A DNA stretch of 63,489 nt, from NCBI GenBank assembly GCA_018057705.1, contig JAGPDF010000023.1:1-63489 (forward strand). The letters are read 5' to 3'. The notes below the pieces were generated by a model. The model ran no database searches and was not told the DNA's origin. It was given only the letters and a program-made list of their open reading frames with translations. Shown here one piece after another: positions 45,779 to 53,547 of the stretch (positions within the stretch are counted from its first letter, which is position 1; every line of letters starts with the position of its first letter). This DNA is from Thermoanaerobaculia bacterium (lineage in GTDB: Bacteria > Acidobacteriota > Thermoanaerobaculia > Multivoradales > JAGPDF01). The position numbers and the translations under genes were made by a program.

Positions 45779-47617
45779 ATGGCTACCTTGGACTCCCCTG
45801 CGCCGCGCTCCGCCGCCGATTTGCGCCGCATTTCACGGCGTCGCGCCGCCGTTCTGATCGGCGTCCATCTGCTGATCGGCCTGCACATCGCCCATTGGAA
45901 GCTCCACGGACGGACCCTCGCGCCGCTCGAGCTCAACGAGGTGATGCACACGCTCGAGCTCGGCGTGGTGACCGCCGGCTTCCTGCTGATGGCGACCGCC
46001 GTCGTGTCGGTCTTCTTTTTCGGCCGCTTCTTCTGCTCGTGGGGGTGTCACCTGCTCGCCCTGCAGGATCTCGCGGCGGCGATGCTCGGGCGGCTCGGGG
46101 TCCGGCCGGTGCCTTTCCGTTCGCGCGCGCTGCGCTGGATCGCCGCCGGAGCGGCCTTCTACATGTTCGTCTGGCCGCAGGTGGCGCGGCTGCTGGTGCA
46201 GCGCGTGCCGGCGGCGGAAGCCACTCTCGGAGCGCGCCCGGAGTTCCGGCTGCGGGTGCTGGGTGACGGCGAGGGCTGGGCGTCCTTTCTGACCACCGAC
46301 TTCGCGCGCAACCTTCCCGGGCCGGGGATCACCCTCCTGACCTTCGTGGACTGCGGCTTCGTCGCCATCTGGCTGCTCGGCACCCGGGCCTTCTGCCGCA
46401 ACCTTTGCCCTTACGGTGCGGTGTTCTCGCTCACCGATCGCTTCGCCCGCCGCCGTGTCGTGCTCTCCGGCGACTGCACGGCCTGTGGCCGCTGCACCGC
46501 GGTCTGCGACTCCGGCATCTCGGTGTTCGAAGAGGTCCGCCGCCACGGCGCGGTGACCAGCGGAGACTGCCTCAAGGATCTCGACTGCATCGCGGTCTGC
46601 CCGACGCGCGGGCTCGAGCTCGCCGCCCACCGGCCGCCGGGTTTCGGGAGGAGGGGAGTGCCGCGCGCCTCGCACTTCGAGCGCCTCGAGGAGGGACTCG
46701 CCCTGGCGGTCTTCCTGCTCGCGCTGCCGGCCCTGCGCGGCCTCTACCGCGTCGTTCCATTCCTGCTTGCGCTCACCCTGGCGGCGTGCCTCGCCTTCGT
46801 CTCTGTGCTCGCGCTGCGGCTCTTGCGCGGCGGGGAGGTGCGCTTTCAGCGCTGGTCGCTCCGTCGCGGCGACAGGGTGACCGCGCGCGGCTGGATCTTC
46901 GCCGCCGCTGCGGCCGCCGCCGTCACCGCGACGGCCCAGGCCGGCGTCGTTCGCTGGCACGAGTGGCGGGGCGACCTGGCCTGGGACGACTGGAGGCAGT
47001 CGGCCGCCAGCGGGGGCGATGCCGGGAGCATCGCCCGCCGTGCCCTCGCCCATCTCGAGGCGCGCGAACGCTGGGGCTGGATGCTCCCTCCGGACATCCC
47101 GGCGCGGCGCGCCGAGCTGGCGCGCTCTCTGGGCAGAGCGGATCTCGCAGAGGAGGCGTTGCTGCAGCTCGTTTCTGAAAACGTCGCGGCGCGCCTCGAT
47201 CTCGCCGAGCTGCTCGCCTCGCAGGGACGCTTCGCCGAGGCTGAGCGGGAGCTGCGCGCGGCGATCGCCGCCGATTCGACGCTCGCGCCCGCACACTACG
47301 GACTGGGGGTCGTCCTCGCGGCAGGTGGCCGGGTCGTCGAGGCGGTCGCTGCGCTGCGGCGGGCGCGCGAGCTCGCACCCGAGGATGCCGAAGTGCTCAA
47401 CAATCTCGGCTACTTCGTCGGCGAGCTCGGCGACATGAAGGAGGCGGAGGCGCTGCTCGGCGAAGCCCGTTGGCGGGCCCCGACCTGGGCGCTCCCCTGC
47501 TTCAACCTGGCGGCGCTCCTGGATCGTCAGGGGCGAGGCGGCGAGGCCGAAGCGCTGGCCGCGATCTGTCCTGCGGGTAGAGAACCCCCTGCGGGGCGCA
47601 GTCCCAGCTCGAGGTGA
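45779..47617 (+). CDS. NapH/NosR-like polyferredoxin fused to TPR domain
   Basis: A 612-aa membrane iron-sulfur protein. About four to five N-terminal helices carry GRFFCSWGC and RAFCRNLCPYG, the paired Cys motifs of NapH/NosR/CcoG proteins. Two 4Fe-4S clusters follow: CTACGRCTAVC with a partner Cys, and CLKDLDCIAVCP (about 235-280). Further helices (about 300-390) precede a periplasmic or cytoplasmic TPR array from about 440 to 600 (AHYGLGVVLAAGGRVVEAV, VLNNLGYFVGELGDMKEAEA). It probably passes quinol electrons towards NosZ, as NosR or NosGH do elsewhere. The TPR fusion is unusual. Confidence 0.82.
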   Translation: MATLDSPAPRSAADLRRISRRRAAVLIGVHLLIGLHIAHWKLHGRTLAPLELNEVMHTLELGVVTAGFLLMATAVVSVFFFGRFFCSWGCHLLALQDLAAAMLGRLGVRPVPFRSRALRWIAAGAAFYMFVWPQVARLLVQRVPAAEATLGARPEFRLRVLGDGEGWASFLTTDFARNLPGPGITLLTFVDCGFVAIWLLGTRAFCRNLCPYGAVFSLTDRFARRRVVLSGDCTACGRCTAVCDSGISVFEEVRRHGAVTSGDCLKDLDCIAVCPTRGLELAAHRPPGFGRRGVPRASHFERLEEGLALAVFLLALPALRGLYRVVPFLLALTLAACLAFVSVLALRLLRGGEVRFQRWSLRRGDRVTARGWIFAAAAAAAVTATAQAGVVRWHEWRGDLAWDDWRQSAASGGDAGSIARRALAHLEARERWGWMLPPDIPARRAELARSLGRADLAEEALLQLVSENVAARLDLAELLASQGRFAEAERELRAAIAADSTLAPAHYGLGVVLAAGGRVVEAVAALRRARELAPEDAEVLNNLGYFVGELGDMKEAEALLGEARWRAPTWALPCFNLAALLDRQGRGGEAEALAAICPAGREPPAGRSPSSR

Positions 47618-47734
47618 CCTCGCGAGTAGCCGGTCCCTGCCGGTTCCAGAGTGGAGCGCCGCCAGGGCCGAGATTCGGAGTGGTCTCGCTCCACGAGCCT
47701 GCCTCGAGGGCACGGCACCAGAGGGGGATAGAGC

Positions 47735-48136
47735 ATGGAAGGTGACCGACGCGGAGCCACGATTTGGGTGATCTCGGTGATCGCCGTCGTCTTTGGCGTG
47801 ATGACTTTGAAGGAGGGCGGCGCGGTGCTCTTCGGCAGCGGCGAGGCCCGCGCGGCGGCCGGGAACTACGTCCCCTTCGTGCTCTGGTTCAATTTCCTCG
47901 CGGGCTTCGCCTACGTCACCGCTGGAGTGGGGATCTGGCTCGGGCGGCGCTGGGCCGCCCTGCTGGCGCTCTTCGTTGCCGCAGCGACCGCCCTCGTCTT
48001 CGCCGCCCTCGGCGCGCACGTGCTCGCCGGCGGAGCCTACGAGACGCGCACGGTAGTGGCCATGAGCCTGCGGACACTGGTCTGGGTCGCAATCGCGCGG
48101 ATCGCCCGGCGTCGGCTGCTGGCGCGAGAATGGTGA
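47735..48136 (+). CDS. four-helix membrane protein
   Basis: A 133-aa protein with helices at about 9-27, 44-64, 70-95 and 104-122. ALGAHVLAGGAYETRTVVAMSLRT is a conserved-looking loop and helix. There is no named family. It lies between the polyferredoxin and the cytochrome c'-like gene on the same strand, 28 bases before the latter, so a shared transcript and a role with the cytochrome are likely. The 117 bases before it hold no gene. Confidence 0.65.
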   Translation: MEGDRRGATIWVISVIAVVFGVMTLKEGGAVLFGSGEARAAAGNYVPFVLWFNFLAGFAYVTAGVGIWLGRRWAALLALFVAAATALVFAALGAHVLAGGAYETRTVVAMSLRTLVWVAIARIARRRLLAREW

Positions 48137-48164
48137 TTCCACAACGGTTCACGAGGAGGTCTTC

Positions 48165-48722
48165 ATGAAGTGCAGAAGATCAGGTGCTTTCAACGCTTCC
48201 GGGTATCTGGTCCTGGCGCTTCTAGCCGCCTGTGCCGTCGCCGGCGGCGCCCAGCAGCATGAGCACGCGGTGTCCGCTCCTCCCGCCGCGCCGGCGGTAG
48301 CGCCTACCGGACCGATCCAGCAGCTGTCGCCGGAGCTGCGCGGGCTTTTCCGCGACGAGATGGTGGCGCTCCAGGGCGCGATGCTCGAGCTCGTCCCGGC
48401 CATCGTCTCCGGAGACTCGGAGGCGACCGCACGCCTCGCCGAGCGCATGCGCGCCGGCTACGTGCTGGCGCAGAAGCTCACCGACGCTCAGCGCGAGGAG
48501 CTCGAACGACTGCTCCCCGCGGCATTTCTCGAGCGCGACGGAGAGTTTCACGAGCTCGCCGGCAGGCTGGCCGAGGCCGCGCGGGAACATCAGGCGGATC
48601 TGGTGCCGTTCTACCTCTACAAGTTGACGGAGAGTTGCGTCGGTTGTCATGCACGCTACGCCGCCCACCGTTTCCCGGGCTACGCGAAGCCGCCCGAGGC
48701 GAAGCCAGCGCACGCGCACTGA
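48165..48722 (+). CDS. cytochrome c'-like exported haem protein
   Basis: A 185-aa exported protein. The signal peptide (about 12-29) is followed by a Pro/Ala linker, then a mostly helical domain (about 52-160), and a single haem site near the C-terminus: SCVGCHARYAAHRFPGY. A helical bundle with a C-terminal CXXCH is the layout of class II cytochromes, including NO-binding cytochrome c'. GAGGAGG lies 8 bases before the ATG. Its position in the nitrogen-oxide region fits NO binding or electron transfer. Confidence 0.72.
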   Translation: MKCRRSGAFNASGYLVLALLAACAVAGGAQQHEHAVSAPPAAPAVAPTGPIQQLSPELRGLFRDEMVALQGAMLELVPAIVSGDSEATARLAERMRAGYVLAQKLTDAQREELERLLPAAFLERDGEFHELAGRLAEAAREHQADLVPFYLYKLTESCVGCHARYAAHRFPGYAKPPEAKPAHAH

Positions 48723-49612
48723 GGCGCGCTGTCTCCTGCAAGGTGCGCACGCCCCGTGCGGCGGTCTCGATGCAACGACTCTCTGGCTCGGGTGAATTCG
48801 CCCGGATCTCCGGACAAGGCGGCGAGGTGGATCTCGCGGAGTTGCTCCAAGCCCGGCGAGACAGCGTTGTTCAAGGACGTCGTCCATGGAGGTAGAGGCA
48901 CTGCCGAGGTGACGCTCCCAAAGCGACCGCACGGTGTCAGGCATCGGTCGGCGGCATCGACTCCGACCTCCCTTGCGGAGCCTCGATTCGCGCTCGATCT
49001 GGCGGCGCCGCCGCGGGTCCTCGAGCGGCTCCGCGGATTCTCGGAGTAGAGGCGCTGACGCTGGACGTGGAAAGCTCGATCGTCGAGATCCACCACTTCC
49101 AGGAGCATGTCGCGCCCATCGGCTGCGGCACGGTGCGTTGGCCGCATCCGCTGCTGGCCTTCCAGCTCATCCTCCTGTCCGCCGTCGAGACGGCGCCCTT
49201 CGCACGCTTTCTGGTCCTCAGGCTGCTGCGTCACGCTTGCCCGATCGCCATCGCCCCGGTGCTGCGGTCGATCCTCGGGTGACGCCGGGCCGGGCTCACG
49301 GGTACGGTCACACTCCAGTTGGCGTGGCTGCCGCGCTCGAAGCCGTCGTCGAAGTGCGGTGCCGCGGCGCGGAGAGACTGCACCGCTATCGCTCCTTCGG
49401 CGGTGTCGAAGCGCCGACAGACGCTCCCGCCCTGTGGGGGCGAAGCGAGGATTGAAGAGGACGGAGCCGAGAGGAGAGCGGCCGAGACTGCGTGGTGGAA
49501 GAACCGGAAGCCGAGCGCCTGCATGCGCCAGATCCTTCGCGGGCGAAAATGCCCGGTGGACTGAAGCTTGTCCTCCGGCCCGGCCGTGGCTCCACCCCTA
49601 AGGGCAGGCGGC
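48723..49612. other. gene-poor, apparently decayed stretch
   Basis: About 890 bases with no convincing complete gene on either strand. The only recognisable piece is the minus-strand frame at 49231-49524, which carries a DGFE-type tail (49302-49355). Other frames have irregular composition and match no family I know. Confidence 0.5.
49231..49524 (-). pseudogene. remnant of a DGFE-tagged exported protein
   Basis: A 97-codon frame with a hydrophobic N-terminal stretch (FFHHAVSAALLSAPSSSIL) and the tail FDDGFERGSHANWSVTVP at 49302-49355. Unlike the other three examples, the frame runs on for about 24 codons after the tail because the stop has been lost. It is probably the end of a larger secreted protein that has decayed, though a small secreted protein is not excluded. 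Confidence 0.4.
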
Positions 49613-50338
49613 TCAGCGGCGGAAACGGAAGGCGGCTTCGTAGATGACCGGGCGGGTCGGCGGGGCGGATTCCGGCGCTACCGGCCGCGCTCCGGCCGCC
49701 GGCCGGTTGTACTCGGTCAAGGCTACTGCCGGGTCGGGAGCGAAGCCGGCCTCGCCCAGCTCGCCGATCAACTGCTCCGCGGTCAGGAAGCACTGCGGCT
49801 GGCCGGAGAACTGGGTGAAGACGAACGGCTCTCCGGCGACCGGCGCGGTCGCGGACGGAAAGGTATTGCGCGAGAAGGTGAAGACGAAGAGCCCGGCGCC
49901 GGGAGCGGCGACCCGGCCCGCCTCGCGTAGCGCCTGCCGGAGCTCGGCCGCCGAGCGCGCCAGGTTCCAGATGCCGTGCGCGATCACGAGGTCGCAGCTC
50001 GCGTCGGGGAGGGGTATTCGGTCCATGGCGGCGAGCGCGAGGTGCAGTCCGCCTCCGCCCTCGGCGATGGCCGCCGTGCCGGTGCGCGCCTGCGCCGCGG
50101 CGAGCATCGGCAGCGAGTTGTCGAGCCCGACGACGTACCAGCCGAGGCCGGCGAGCGGCACGGCGTTCCTTCCCGCGCCGCAGCCGAGGTCGAGCGCCCG
50201 GAAGGGGCGCGGCCGCGCGGTCGCGACGCGCTGCAGCTCCGCCTCGGCGAAGCGCATCAGGACCGGGTTCGGTGCGGAGCTCGCGAAGCCGGCGACGACC
50301 GACGGAGCGCTCCAGGGTGAGCCGGCGGGCGAAGTCAT
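49613..50338 (-). CDS. class I SAM-dependent methyltransferase
   Basis: A 241-aa Rossmann methyltransferase. Motif I is FRALDLGCGAGRNAVPLA, motif II lies in VVGLDNS, and motif IV/V in IPLPDASCDLVIAHGIWNLA. The substrate is unknown; the general shape is that of the Methyltransf_11 group. It is divergent from the cupin gene, with a gap of 89 bases. Confidence 0.85.
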   Translation of the reverse strand: MTSPAGSPWSAPSVVAGFASSAPNPVLMRFAEAELQRVATARPRPFRALDLGCGAGRNAVPLAGLGWYVVGLDNSLPMLAAAQARTGTAAIAEGGGGLHLALAAMDRIPLPDASCDLVIAHGIWNLARSAAELRQALREAGRVAAPGAGLFVFTFSRNTFPSATAPVAGEPFVFTQFSGQPQCFLTAEQLIGELGEAGFAPDPAVALTEYNRPAAGARPVAPESAPPTRPVIYEAAFRFRR

Positions 50339-50427
50339 CCCGGTAACGTAGCATGCAGGGATCGACGGCGGCTCGCACCGGGGAATCTCTCCGTGGCTCT
50401 CTCGACCACCGGCGAGGAGGGGGACTC

Positions 50428-50775
50428 ATGTCCACCACGAAGCAGACCATTCCGGCCGCCCAGGCGCTCGCGCTGCACGACCTCATCACCCCGACCGAGC
50501 AGGGGATCGCAAGCCGTGTCCTGGCGCGCACCGGCGGCGGCAATCTCACCCTGTTCGCCTTCGACGCCGGGCAGGGGCTCACCGAGCACACCTCGCCCTT
50601 CGATGCCCTGGTGATGGTGCTCGAAGGCGAGCTCACGCTCACCATCGGCGGCGTCCCCGTGCAGGCGACTCCCGGGACGATTGTGCAGATGCCGGCCGAC
50701 GTCCCCCATGCGGTCGAGGCGCCGGAAGCGGCGCGGATGCTCCTCCTGATGCTGCGCGACGCCAAGCCGGCCTAG
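50428..50775 (+). CDS. small cupin-domain protein
   Basis: Single-domain cupin of 115 aa. The ATG at 50428 follows GAGGAGGGG. Metal-ligand motifs: LTEHTSPFDALVMVLEGELT (motif 1) and MPADVPHAVEAPEAARMLL (motif 2). The start LHDLITPTEQGIASRVLARTGGGNLTLFAFDAGQ is of the kind found in cupins encoded beside hemerythrins and nitrogen-oxide stress genes. A sensing or redox role is possible. No operator is found directly before it. Confidence 0.82.
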   Translation: MSTTKQTIPAAQALALHDLITPTEQGIASRVLARTGGGNLTLFAFDAGQGLTEHTSPFDALVMVLEGELTLTIGGVPVQATPGTIVQMPADVPHAVEAPEAARMLLLMLRDAKPA

Positions 50776-50934
50776 GAGTCTGCGCGGCAAAGGCTGGCCT
50801 TGGCACCGGGCCTTCACTATCGGGGCGTGCGAGACCGGTCGGTGCACCCATCTGGGGACCTGCAGCGGGGGGCCGTGAGCGCTGGCGATCGTGGCCCGCT
50901 TTGCACCCCCGCTGTGCGTCCCCGAAAGATCACG

Positions 50935-50950
50935 TATGACGAGCGTCATT
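50935..50950 (+). promoter_or_regulatory. operator 7: TATGAC-GAGC-GTCATT
   Basis: ATGAC/GTCAT palindrome, 75 bases before the hemerythrin ATG, the same distance as operator 4 from the nos operon start. TACGGT (50973-50978) begins 30.5 bases after the centre as a -10-like element. Confidence 0.7.
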
Positions 50951-51025
50951 CTCGCCCCGGAAGATCCGGCGCTACGGTTCGACTGCCGCCAGGTGAATAC
51001 CCACGTCCGCGGCAGGAGACCGACC

Positions 51026-51496
51026 ATGCGCATCACCGACGCTCTTTACGGCGAACACGGATCGCTCTACACGCTGATGAACGCCATCGAGGGGCGGCTG
51101 GCCGGGGCGGAGCTCGCCGAGCTCCAGACCTCCGCCGTGCTCTTCGAAGCGGCGATCCTCGCCCACGCCCATTTCGAGAACGATCCGTTCTTCGCGGCGC
51201 TGGACCGCGTGATGCCGGGCGGCGGTCCGGTGACCGCGATGCGCGCCGAGCACGAAGAGATCGAAGGCGAGCTCGCCAAGGTCCAGACGAGCCGCGATGC
51301 CGGCGCCGCGCGCCAGCACCTGGCCGCCGCGATCGCCGAGGCGCGCAGCCACTTCCACAAGGAGGAGGTCGTCCTCTTCCCGATGGCCGAGCAGCTCCTC
51401 GCCGCCGACCTCCTCGAAGAGATGGGCGCCGCCTGGGCGCGGAACCGCGGCGTCGCCGTCCGGGGCGGAGCCCGCAGCGCGGTGGGCGCGCGCTAG
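51026..51496 (+). CDS. hemerythrin HHE-domain protein
   Basis: A 156-aa di-iron four-helix protein. Iron-ligand motifs occur in order: YGEHGSLYTLMNAIE, HAHFEND, EHEEIEGELAK and HFHKEEVVLFPMAE. Such proteins bind O2 or NO and are common members of nitric-oxide stress regulons. CAGGAGAC precedes the ATG at 51026. The upstream operator ties it to the nos promoter set. Confidence 0.88.
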   Translation: MRITDALYGEHGSLYTLMNAIEGRLAGAELAELQTSAVLFEAAILAHAHFENDPFFAALDRVMPGGGPVTAMRAEHEEIEGELAKVQTSRDAGAARQHLAAAIAEARSHFHKEEVVLFPMAEQLLAADLLEEMGAAWARNRGVAVRGGARSAVGAR

Positions 51497-51525
51497 GCGA
51501 GACAGTCGCGAGATGCCGGACGCAA

Positions 51526-51562
51526 TCGATGCGCTTCGATGCGCTTCGCTGCGCTCGACGCA
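51526..51562. repeat. GATGCG palindromic repeat element
   Basis: Tandem GATGCGCTTC (51526-51545), then GCTGCGCTC and GACGCATC. The inverted repeat GATGCG (51536-51541)/CGCATC (51557-51562) can fold. The pattern resembles small palindromic repeats scattered between genes in many bacteria. It lies between hemerythrin and the convergent hicAB pair. Only one copy is seen in this window. Confidence 0.4.
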
Positions 51563-51665
51563 TCCTACATTTCGATCAGGGGTGTGGCTCTCTCGCACGG
51601 GCGACGCGTGCATCGCCCGTGTTTCCGCGCCGGCGATGGGCTCTTACGGCACGAATTCACGGAGC

Positions 51666-51905
51666 TCAGGAGTGGTCGTAAGCGTCCAGGAACTCGTCGC
51701 GATCGATCTTCGCTTGAGTCAGGGCGGCTCGAAGAGTCGAGCCTTTGATGGTGCGATGGCCGGGGAGGGTCATCGGTATGCGGGTCCCATCGGCCGCGAT
51801 GCGCAGAAGGGAGACGTGGTTGCCATGACGAACCACTTCGAACCCGAGACGAGCGAGGGCTCGCAGTACGCGCGAGAGGGGTGCGTCGACAGGGAAGCTC
51901 GGCAC
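51666..51905 (-). CDS. hicA: HicA-family toxin (second pair)
   Basis: A 79-aa YcfA/HicA-type mRNA interferase. LGFEVVRHGNHVSLLRIAADG carries the catalytic His in GNH, and PGHRTIKGSTLRAAL matches the family end. It starts at a GTG (51903-51905), one base after the upstream hicB stop, so the two are coupled. Here the antitoxin gene comes first, the reverse of the order at 6.4-7.2 kb. Confidence 0.8.
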   Translation of the reverse strand: MPSFPVDAPLSRVLRALARLGFEVVRHGNHVSLLRIAADGTRIPMTLPGHRTIKGSTLRAALTQAKIDRDEFLDAYDHS

Positions 51906-51906
51906 T

Positions 51907-52134
51907 TCAGGAGGCGATAGCGGCTTCGGCTACGAAGGCCTCGAGCACCGGGCTCTCGATATCCAGGGCGCCAGGGCCGAAGGTCTCGAGGTGGAAGGCC
52001 AAGGCTGAACGCACGTCCGCCAGAGCCTCTTCGTAGGTCGCGCCTTCGCCCACGATGGCTCCGCGGATACCCAGTGGATAGGCAACATAGTTGTCGGCGT
52101 GTTTCTCGACGACGATCTTGATCGCTTGGCTCAT
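51907..52134 (-). CDS. hicB: HicB-family antitoxin (second pair)
   Basis: A 75-aa antitoxin. The ATG at 52134 (MSQAIKIVVEKHADNYVAYPLG) is preferred over an extension to 52161. The core GIRGAIVGEGATYEEALADVRSALAFHLETF is the HicB degraded RNase H fold. There is no C-terminal DNA-binding domain, so it differs from the longer HicB at 6.7 kb; these are two independent systems. Confidence 0.82.
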   Translation of the reverse strand: MSQAIKIVVEKHADNYVAYPLGIRGAIVGEGATYEEALADVRSALAFHLETFGPGALDIESPVLEAFVAEAAIAS

Positions 52135-52196
52135 TGTTCGACCTCGACTTGAGGCTAGCACGAGCCCCGGAGGACTTCTCTACGCCTGGCGGACTC

Positions 52197-53225
52197 CTAG
52201 CCGGGAACGACGATGGCGCGGATCGGGAGGCCGGCGCGCAGGGCGTCGAGGCCGTCGTTGATGCGGTCGAGGGTGAAGCGGTGGGTGACGAGCTCGGCCA
52301 CTTTGATCTTTCCCTGGCGCGCGAGCTCGATGACTCTGGGGTAGTCGACCGGGCGGCAGCCGAGGGAGCCGGTGACCTCGATCTCGCGGAACATCACGCG
52401 GCCGCTGTTGAGCGTCATCGGCTGCGGGCTGTAGCCGACCAGCACCAGACGGCCGCCGGTCTTCAGACAGTTGAACGCCTGCTCCTGCGTCTTGGCGTTG
52501 CCGATGGCCTCGAAAGCGGTATCGGCGCCGGCGCCGCCAGTCCACTTGCGCACCTCCTTGTCGAGCCGCTCGACTTTCGAGGCATCGATTACCACCTCCG
52601 CCCCGAGCCGCCCCGCCCAGGCGAGCTTGTCGGCGGCCATGTCGACCGCGATGACCCGCGCGCCGATCGCCGCCGCGAGCTGCACGATGTTCAAACCGAC
52701 GCCGCCGCAGCCCAACACCAGCACCCAGTCGCCGGGGACCACTTTGCCGCGTCGCACGACGGCGTGGAAGGGGGTCGTGATGGCGTCGGCGATGATCGAG
52801 CCGGCCTCGAGCGGAATCTCCGGCGGCAGGCGGTAGACATCCTTGGCGGGCGCCACCACGTACTCGGCGAAGCCGCCGTCGACGTGGTTGCCGAACATCC
52901 GGTTGTCGTCGCAGATGTTCTCGCGCCCGTCACGACAGGCGGCGCAGACCCCGCACGTCAGCACCGCCGGCAGCAGCACCGTCTCGTCCGCCTTCCAGCC
53001 CGTGACGCCTTCGCCCAGAGCGGCGATCGTTCCGCTGATTTCGTGGCCGAGGACCAGCGGCGGCGCCTTGAAGGTCGGCGTGTCGTGGTCGATGAAATGC
53101 AGGTCGGTGTGGCAGAGGCCGCAGGCCGCGACCTTCACCAGCACCTGGCCCGGGCCGGGCTCGGGAGTCGGAATCTCGGTCACCTCGAGCGGGCGGTGCG
53201 CGGCGTGAAAGACGGCGGCCTTCAT
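52197..53225 (-). CDS. had: 6-hydroxycyclohex-1-ene-1-carbonyl-CoA dehydrogenase-like alcohol dehydrogenase
   Basis: Zinc-dependent medium-chain dehydrogenase, 342 aa. The catalytic zinc site is [12 protein letters not shown] with GHEISG, structural zinc is [15 protein letters not shown], and the NAD motif is [14 protein letters not shown]. The placement in a bcr operon with the ring-opening hydrolase identifies it as Had, which oxidises the 6-hydroxy-enoyl-CoA formed after dearomatisation to the 6-oxo compound. It overlaps the small gene upstream by ATGA. Function assigned from context plus family. Confidence 0.85.
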   Translation of the reverse strand: MKAAVFHAAHRPLEVTEIPTPEPGPGQVLVKVAACGLCHTDLHFIDHDTPTFKAPPLVLGHEISGTIAALGEGVTGWKADETVLLPAVLTCGVCAACRDGRENICDDNRMFGNHVDGGFAEYVVAPAKDVYRLPPEIPLEAGSIIADAITTPFHAVVRRGKVVPGDWVLVLGCGGVGLNIVQLAAAIGARVIAVDMAADKLAWAGRLGAEVVIDASKVERLDKEVRKWTGGAGADTAFEAIGNAKTQEQAFNCLKTGGRLVLVGYSPQPMTLNSGRVMFREIEVTGSLGCRPVDYPRVIELARQGKIKVAELVTHRFTLDRINDGLDALRAGLPIRAIVVPG

Positions 53226-53545
53226 CGGTCGTTCTCCTTGGGCTTGCGGGTGTAGATCGTCTTGAAGGCGAGCAGGGTCGCGAGCTGGCAGTCGGTGCAG
53301 TCGGCCGGCAGGTGGGAGCCGGCGAGCGCCACGGCTTCGACCTCGTAGCCCAGCGCCTCGTAGAGCGCCACCGCTTCGGCGGCGCGCGGCCCGTCGGCGA
53401 GGAAGCGCCGCTCCCAGCCTGCGGCGAGCCGGGCGGGATCGGCGGCGAGCGCCGCCGTCGAAAGGACGCGATGCTCGTCCTGTTTCAGGAGCAGGAGGAG
53501 GGCGGCTTCCTCTTCCGGCAGGCCGCCTGGCGGCGAATCGGTCAA
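53222..53545 (-). CDS. small conserved-context protein of the bcr operon
   Basis: A 107-aa soluble protein of unknown function, translationally coupled to had (ATGA) and starting at TTG two bases after the bcrD stop. It has a helical acidic N-terminus ([21 protein letters not shown]), a middle ([20 protein letters not shown]), and a CxxC near the end ([22 protein letters not shown]). The CxxC and tight coupling suggest a small redox or cofactor-handling accessory protein. I do not recognise the family. Confidence 0.7.
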   Translation of the reverse strand: MTDSPPGGLPEEEAALLLLLKQDEHRVLSTAALAADPARLAAGWERRFLADGPRAAEAVALYEALGYEVEAVALAGSHLPADCTDCQLATLLAFKTIYTRKPKENDR

Positions 53546-53547
53546 GC

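Noticed and set aside
48680..49234. 184-codon minus-strand frame in the gene-poor stretch
   Set aside because: No signal peptide, family motif or ribosome site; it overlaps the end of the cytochrome c'-like gene antisense.
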